From Methylobacterium hispanicum (GTDB lineage: Bacteria; Pseudomonadota; Alphaproteobacteria; Rhizobiales; Beijerinckiaceae), in NCBI RefSeq assembly GCF_022179285.1, contig NZ_BPQO01000011.1, positions 1 to 64,000 on the forward strand: a DNA stretch of 64,000 bases, read 5' to 3'. The translations under genes were made by a program, and so were the position numbers. The notes beneath the pieces were generated by a model. That model ran no database searches and was not told the DNA's origin. It was given only the letters and a program-made list of their open reading frames with translations. Position 1 is the first letter of the stretch. Each line of letters begins with the position of its first letter. Below, in pieces: positions 59,639 to 64,000 of the stretch.

Positions 59639-60934
59639 TCAGTCGACCCACTCGCCGGCGCGCATCACCGGGACCGCCCGGCCCTCGGCGGAGAGCCCGT
59701 CGACGTCGATCCGGTCGGAGCCGATCATCCAGTCGATGTGGATCAGGCTGCGGTTGGCGCCCCGGGCCGCGAGGTCGTCCTCGCTGTAGTCCGCGCCGCC
59801 GTTGCGGAAGCACTTGCTGTAGGCTTGGCCCAGGGCGATGTGGCTCGCGGCGTTCTCGTCGTAGAGGGTGTTGTAGAACAGGAGTCCCGAGGCGGAGATC
59901 GCCGAAGAGGCCGGTACCAGGGCGACCTCCCCGAGGCGGCGCGCGCCCTCGTCCGTCTCCAGCACCTTGGCGAGCACGTCGCCGCCGGTGCGGGCCTTGG
60001 CCTCGACGATGCGGCCTCCCTCGAAGCGCACCTGGATGCCGTCGATCAGGGTGCCCTGGTAGGAGAGCGGCTTGGTGCTGGTGACGGTGCCGTCCACCCG
60101 GTCCTTGTGCGGGGTGGTGAACACCTCCTCGGTGGGGATGTTGGCGTTGCAGACGATGCCGCTGCGGGAGGCCGAGGCGCCGCCGCACCACTCGTGGTCG
60201 TCGGCGAGGCCCACGGTGAGGTCCGTGCCGGGCCCGAAGAAGCGCAGGGCCGCGAAGCGATGGGTGTTGAGCGCGTCCATCCGGGCGTGCAGGGCGGCGT
60301 TGTGCGCCTCCCAGGCCGCCACCGGGTCGGGGCCGTCCACCCGGGAGGCCGCGAAGATCGCGTCCCACAGGCGGGACACGGCCTCGGCCTCCGGCAGGTC
60401 GGGAAACACCGTGCGGGCCCAGGGCGTCGTCGCCGCCGAGACGATGGTCCAGTTGGTGGAGAAGTTGGCGATGAGTTCCAGGGCGGGGACGTAGGCCTTC
60501 GACCGGGCCCGGTTGGCGCGGGCCACCTTGGCCGAATCCTGGCCGGCCAGGAGGGAAGGATCGTCACCCGCGATGGCGAGACGGGCCGCGCCGTTGCGGT
60601 AGGCCTCGGCCATGCCGCTGTAGAGCCAACCGGCGGCGGTGTCGAAGGCCGCCTCGGGGGCGTGGGTGAAGCGCGCCAGGGTGGCGGCGTCGTCCGTGTA
60701 GAAGGTGGTGACCAGGGAGGCTCCGGCCTTGTAGGCCTGCTCGGTGATGCGGCGGGCCAGCGGCACCGTCTCCAGGGGCGCGGTGATCACGAGTTCCTGC
60801 CCGGGTCGGAGACCCAGGCCGACCTTCACGGCGACTTCGGCAAGGCGCTCCAGGCGCTCGGCATGCTGCGCCTCATACGGCGACGCGGCCCCGGTCGGTG
60901 TGGACCCAGCAATTGTCTGCGCGATCCCGTCCAT
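59639..60934 (-). CDS. M29 family aminopeptidase
   Basis: 431 aa. M29 (thermophilic aminopeptidase T/AmpS type) with metal-binding stretches including NIPTEEVFTTPHKDRVDG, a conserved Glu-Glu-x-Phe-x-x-Pro-x-x-x, ALGQAY, and a late IHIDWMIGSDRIDVDG. N-terminus about 25 residues longer than the core. Cytosolic; it removes N-terminal residues from peptides. Stands alone on the minus strand. Confidence 0.85.
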   Translation of the reverse strand: MDGIAQTIAGSTPTGAASPYEAQHAERLERLAEVAVKVGLGLRPGQELVITAPLETVPLARRITEQAYKAGASLVTTFYTDDAATLARFTHAPEAAFDTAAGWLYSGMAEAYRNGAARLAIAGDDPSLLAGQDSAKVARANRARSKAYVPALELIANFSTNWTIVSAATTPWARTVFPDLPEAEAVSRLWDAIFAASRVDGPDPVAAWEAHNAALHARMDALNTHRFAALRFFGPGTDLTVGLADDHEWCGGASASRSGIVCNANIPTEEVFTTPHKDRVDGTVTSTKPLSYQGTLIDGIQVRFEGGRIVEAKARTGGDVLAKVLETDEGARRLGEVALVPASSAISASGLLFYNTLYDENAASHIALGQAYSKCFRNGGADYSEDDLAARGANRSLIHIDWMIGSDRIDVDGLSAEGRAVPVMRAGEWVD

Positions 60935-61042
60935 GCCTGTCTCCCGATGCTGCCTTCAGCGACGTGCGCTCAAGATCAGGTCTCGGGACGGCAGGTCAAC
61001 CCTCGGCGGACGCAGGCCTGGCGGCCCGACCGCGGCGGGAAC

Positions 61043-61336
61043 TCAGGCGGCGCGGGACCAGGTGATCTCGCCGAGGTTCTCGCGGAAGGCGAAGCGCAGG
61101 AGATGGTCGGAGACCACGTTCTCCAGGCGCGTCAGGGCGGCCGGATCGGGCGTCGCGACCCGCATCAGCAGGGCGTCGGGACCCGCCTCGAAAGTGCAGA
61201 CCCGGTCCTCGCCGAAGGGGACGCGGCCGGCATCCTCGGTGGCTTCCACCGGAAACTTGTGGCTCCAGTGGCGGCAGAGCTGCTTGAGGTAGCGGCTCGC
61301 CTCGGCCGTCGGGACTCTCGCCTGGGAAGTCGGCAT
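61043..61336 (-). CDS. DUF2218 domain protein
   Basis: 97 aa, the full length of the family. The segments RYLKQLCRHWSHKFPVE and FEAGPDALLMRVATPDPAAL are its signature. Members are often next to siderophore or metal genes and may bind a small ligand, but function is unknown. No membrane segment. It is separated from the M29 gene by about 110 bp. Confidence 0.8.
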   Translation of the reverse strand: MPTSQARVPTAEASRYLKQLCRHWSHKFPVEATEDAGRVPFGEDRVCTFEAGPDALLMRVATPDPAALTRLENVVSDHLLRFAFRENLGEITWSRAA

Positions 61337-61569
61337 CGAACGTGTCTCCTGCTCAGTCTTCGATCGCGACGGCTGATCTGTTCTCTCTCAAGAGAGGGCG
61401 GAAGGGTTAAGACCGGGCTAACCCACCGCACTGCAACCAGCCATCCGCCGTTGTCGTGCAACCTCTTCCGCCCGCAGCGGAGCCGATTTATGGCGCATTG
61501 CCGTCGACAATCTGGCAAGGCTTTGTGCGGCGCACAACAACAATCCGGCGGGGGCCGGTCCGGTTCCGA

Positions 61570-63138
61570 CTAAATTTTTGTTGAGGCTTCGGAAACGCCG
61601 CACGACGCCGCCGCGCCGGCGCCCCCGTCGGGCAGGACCTTGCCCGAGTTGAGGACCTTGCCCGGGTTGAGGACCTTGCCCGGGTTGAGGACCTTGCCCG
61701 GGTTGAGGACCTTGCCCGGGTTCAGGATGTTTCCCGGGTCCAGGGCGGCCTTGAGGCTGCGCATCAGGTCGAGGGCCACGGGATCGGCGTAGCGCGCGAG
61801 CTCGTCGCGCTTCAGCAGGCCCACGCCGTGCTCGGCCGCGATCGAGCCGTCGAGCCCGGCGACGATGTCGTGGACGATCCGGTTGAAGCGCTCCCAGGCA
61901 GCGAGGAACGCGGCGCGGTCCATGCCCACGGGCTGGCTCAGGTTGAAGTGAATGTTGCCGTCGCCGAAATGCCCGAAGGCGCAGACCCGCAGGCCGGGCA
62001 TCGCCGCCTCGCAGGCGCGCGTCGCCTCGGCCAGGAAGGCGGGCAGGCGGGAGAGCGGCACCGAGACATCGTGCTTGATCGAGGCGCCCTCGGCCTTCTG
62101 CACCTCGGATAGGCTCTCCCGCAGGTCCCAGAAGGCGTTCGCCTGCGCCTCGCTCGCCGCCAGGGCCGCGTCCGCGAGGAGGCCCGCTGCCTGCGCCCGG
62201 GCGAGCAGCCCCTCCATCAGGGTGCCGGCCTCCTCGTCGGAGCGGGTGGTGGAGACCTCCACCAGGGCGTAGGCCGCGTGCGCCCCGGCCAGGGGCCGCC
62301 GGGCCCCGGCCCGGTGGCGCAGCACGATCTCCAGGCCGAAGGGTACGATGTACTCGAAGGCGGTGAGGGCCGGGCCGGCCTCCGCCCGCAGGGTCCGGAA
62401 CAGGGCGAGGGCGGCCTCGGCCGAGGCGAGGCCGACGAAGGCCACAGCCCGCGAGACCGGCCGGGGATAGAGCTTCAGCACTGCCGCGGTGATCAGCCCG
62501 AGGGTCCCCTCCGAACCGAGGAACAGGTGCTTGAGGTCGTAGCCCGCATTGTCCTTGCGCAGGCCCTTCAGCCCGTTCCAGACCCGGCCGTCGGCCAGCA
62601 CCACCTCCAGTCCGAGGACGAGGTCCCGGGCGTTGCCGTAGGCGAGGACCGCCGTGCCGCCCGCATTGGTGGAGAGGTTGCCGCCGATGCGGCAGGAGCC
62701 TTCGGAGGCCAGGGAGAGCGGGAACAGCATTCCGGCCTCCGAGGCGGCGGCCTGCACGTCGGCCAGCACCATCCCGGCCTCCACCGTGATGCTGGCATTG
62801 ACGGGATCGACCGCCCGCAGGCGGTTCAGGCGCGCCAGGGAGAGGACGATGCCCCCCTGCGGCAGGCCGCCGCCGACATGCCCGGTATTGCCACCCTGCG
62901 CCACCACCGGCACCCCCGCCTCGGCACAGGCGCGCACCACGAAGGCGACCCCCTCGGTATCGGCGGGCCGCACCACCGCGTGGGTGTGGCCGCGGCGCAA
63001 TCCTCGGGTCTCGGTGAGGTGGGGGGCGAGGTCGACCGGATCGGTGAGGACGTGGGCGGCGCCGAGATGCGCGGCGAGGTGTGCCAGCAGGCGGGAAGGA
63101 TCGGTCACCACGGCACTCGCAACGGCAGGCCTCGGCAC
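61570..63138 (-). CDS. FAD-binding oxidoreductase, GlcD / D-2-hydroxyacid dehydrogenase type
   Basis: 522 aa (start may be GTG 63108). PCMH-type FAD domain with VVAQGGNTGHVGGGLPQGG, followed by the FAD-oxidase C-terminal domain ending in GVGLLKRDELARYADP and DPGNILNPGKVL. This matches glycolate oxidase GlcD, D-lactate and D-2-hydroxyglutarate dehydrogenases. The C-terminal NPGKVL motif is repeated four times, then NSGKVL, and about 22 extra residues follow, encoded by 18-bp repeats; other family members stop soon after one copy. Divergent from the FAH-family gene. It may oxidise a 2-hydroxy acid. Confidence 0.85.
   Translation of the reverse strand: MPRPAVASAVVTDPSRLLAHLAAHLGAAHVLTDPVDLAPHLTETRGLRRGHTHAVVRPADTEGVAFVVRACAEAGVPVVAQGGNTGHVGGGLPQGGIVLSLARLNRLRAVDPVNASITVEAGMVLADVQAAASEAGMLFPLSLASEGSCRIGGNLSTNAGGTAVLAYGNARDLVLGLEVVLADGRVWNGLKGLRKDNAGYDLKHLFLGSEGTLGLITAAVLKLYPRPVSRAVAFVGLASAEAALALFRTLRAEAGPALTAFEYIVPFGLEIVLRHRAGARRPLAGAHAAYALVEVSTTRSDEEAGTLMEGLLARAQAAGLLADAALAASEAQANAFWDLRESLSEVQKAEGASIKHDVSVPLSRLPAFLAEATRACEAAMPGLRVCAFGHFGDGNIHFNLSQPVGMDRAAFLAAWERFNRIVHDIVAGLDGSIAAEHGVGLLKRDELARYADPVALDLMRSLKAALDPGNILNPGKVLNPGKVLNPGKVLNPGKVLNSGKVLPDGGAGAAASCGVSEASTKI
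61634..61731. repeat. 18-bp tandem repeats in the GlcD-type gene
   Basis: About five copies of the unit GGTTGAGGACCTTGCCCG (plus-strand view), encoding N-P-G-K-V-L on the minus strand. The last unit toward the stop has AGTTGAGG instead, giving N-S-G-K-V-L. They extend the C-terminus of the protein without a frameshift. Confidence 0.95.
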
Positions 63139-63255
63139 GCGGCGGGATGGCGCGGCTTGGCCTGCCGCCTATGATAGGGATGGCGCGGCGTCCTGTGCAG
63201 GGCGAGCGACCGGGCGCCGCGCCGCATCCGCCCAGAAACGAGGTTGGAGAGACCC

Positions 63256-63954
63256 ATGCTGTCCGTGATCCCGAACCCGCCCCGCATCGCCCTTCCGATC
63301 GTCGGCAGCGACGACCTCTTCCCGGTCCGCCGGGTCTACTGCGTCGGCCGCAACTATGCCGCCCATGCCCGCGAGATGGGCAAGGACCCCGATCGCGAGC
63401 CGCCGTTCTTCTTCATGAAACCCGCCGACACCCTGCAGATCGTGACCGGCACGGAAGCGGTGGACCATCCCTACCCGCCGCGCACCGAGAACTACCATTT
63501 CGAGGTCGAGATGGTGGCGGCCCTCGGCCTGGGCGGCCGCGACATCCCGGAAGCCTCCGCCCTCGACCACGTCTACGGCTACGCCGTCGGCCTCGATATG
63601 ACCCGGCGCGACGTCCAGGACGAGGCCAAGCGCCTGGCGCGCCCCTGGGACCTCGCCAAGTCCGCCGACGCCTCGGCGCCAATCGGGCCGCTGCACCCGG
63701 CCTCGGCCATCGGCCACCCGGTCCAGGGCGCCGTCACCCTGGCGGTGGACGCGGGCGAGCGCCAGCGCGGCGACCTCTCCGAGATGATCTGGTCGATCCC
63801 CGAGCAGGTCGCTCTGCTCTCGACCTATTTCGAGCTGCACCCGGGCGACCTCATCTTCACCGGCACGCCCTCGGGCGTCGGCGCCGTCCGGCGCGGCGAG
63901 ACGATGACGGCCGCCATCGACGGCCTCGGCGCCATCCGCCTGCGCGTCGTCTGA
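63256..63954 (+). CDS. fumarylacetoacetate hydrolase family protein
   Basis: 232 aa from ATG 63256; GGAGAGACCC precedes it. FAH fold with the early motif VGRNYAAHAREMGKD, metal-binding Glu residues in NYHFEVEMVAALG, an internal VYGYAVGLDMTRRDVQDEAK, and GDLIFTGTPSGVGAV near the end. The family cleaves C-C bonds or decarboxylates/hydrates keto acids in aromatic and sugar breakdown. Divergent from the GlcD-type gene, so a joint role in hydroxy-acid metabolism is possible. Confidence 0.85.
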   Translation: MLSVIPNPPRIALPIVGSDDLFPVRRVYCVGRNYAAHAREMGKDPDREPPFFFMKPADTLQIVTGTEAVDHPYPPRTENYHFEVEMVAALGLGGRDIPEASALDHVYGYAVGLDMTRRDVQDEAKRLARPWDLAKSADASAPIGPLHPASAIGHPVQGAVTLAVDAGERQRGDLSEMIWSIPEQVALLSTYFELHPGDLIFTGTPSGVGAVRRGETMTAAIDGLGAIRLRVV

Positions 63955-63959
63955 ACCGC

Positions 63960-64000
63960 ATGCTCCTGCAACGCCCCTGGATGCGGCGCCTGATCCACTA
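63960..64000 (+). CDS. possible start of next gene (cut by window edge)
   Basis: An ATG at 63960 opens a frame (MLLQRPWMRRLIH) that runs to the end of the window, six bases after the FAH stop. Too short to identify; it may be the next gene of the same operon. Confidence 0.2.
   Translation, partial: MLLQRPWMRRLIH

Overview
The window is high-GC alphaproteobacterial DNA, most likely from Methylobacterium or a close relative in the Hyphomicrobiales. The best evidence is a complete acpXL-fabZ-fabF2-fabF1-adh-lpxXL type cluster for the very-long-chain fatty acid of lipid A, together with an Omp25-like porin. Nothing was searched against a database; names rest on motifs, lengths and gene order read from the sequence.

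Positions 1-27.4 kb look like the right-hand part of an integrated accessory region. It ends at a 3' tRNA-Met fragment (about 27315-27366) beside a tyrosine recombinase gene (start near 27165), followed by what looks like the tRNA gene's own terminator. Inside are: an envelope-stress group (LemA, an M48 protease, and divergent PspA with a small membrane partner); a pile of three IS3-family elements (4662-8271), one inserted inside another with a GCC target duplication; a zinc alcohol dehydrogenase; an operon of a KaiC-like ATPase and a hybrid histidine kinase, with a patatin lipase downstream; a Crp/Fnr regulator; a flavin amine oxidase; and many small mobile-element-type genes (19.2-25.4 kb). 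The small genes include a HARP-like protein, a frameshifted small gene, a metallophosphoesterase coupled to a zinc-ribbon protein, and a 21-bp tandem repeat array.

Positions 27.4-50.4 kb hold metabolic and envelope genes: a VOC protein, a TonB-dependent siderophore receptor with an IroE/Fes-like esterase, a cNMP-binding/patatin protein coupled to a DUF3095 protein, and a P450 / FAD reductase / ferredoxin / small membrane protein / glycosyltransferase operon. A LysR regulator follows. Next comes a tightly overlapped seven-gene operon (41968-48420): cytochrome b, a SUOX-fold molybdoenzyme, a DUF2064 transferase, a GT-C membrane glycosyltransferase, a SPASM-like radical SAM enzyme, a DPM1-like GT2 and a PLP aminotransferase. 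This seven-gene set is the best candidate for an undescribed pathway; its parts suggest a polyprenol-linked glycoconjugate finished or redox-modified at the membrane.

Positions 50.6-58.2 kb are the lipid A VLCFA cluster. Its second ketosynthase has no active-site cysteine, and its alcohol dehydrogenase has lost the catalytic-zinc ligands while keeping the four-cysteine structural lobe. The window ends with an Omp25-like porin, an M29 aminopeptidase, a DUF2218 protein, a GlcD-type FAD oxidoreductase and a fumarylacetoacetate-hydrolase-family protein. Two unrelated genes here (DUF1223 and the GlcD-type gene) each carry 18-bp tandem repeats over their 3' ends.
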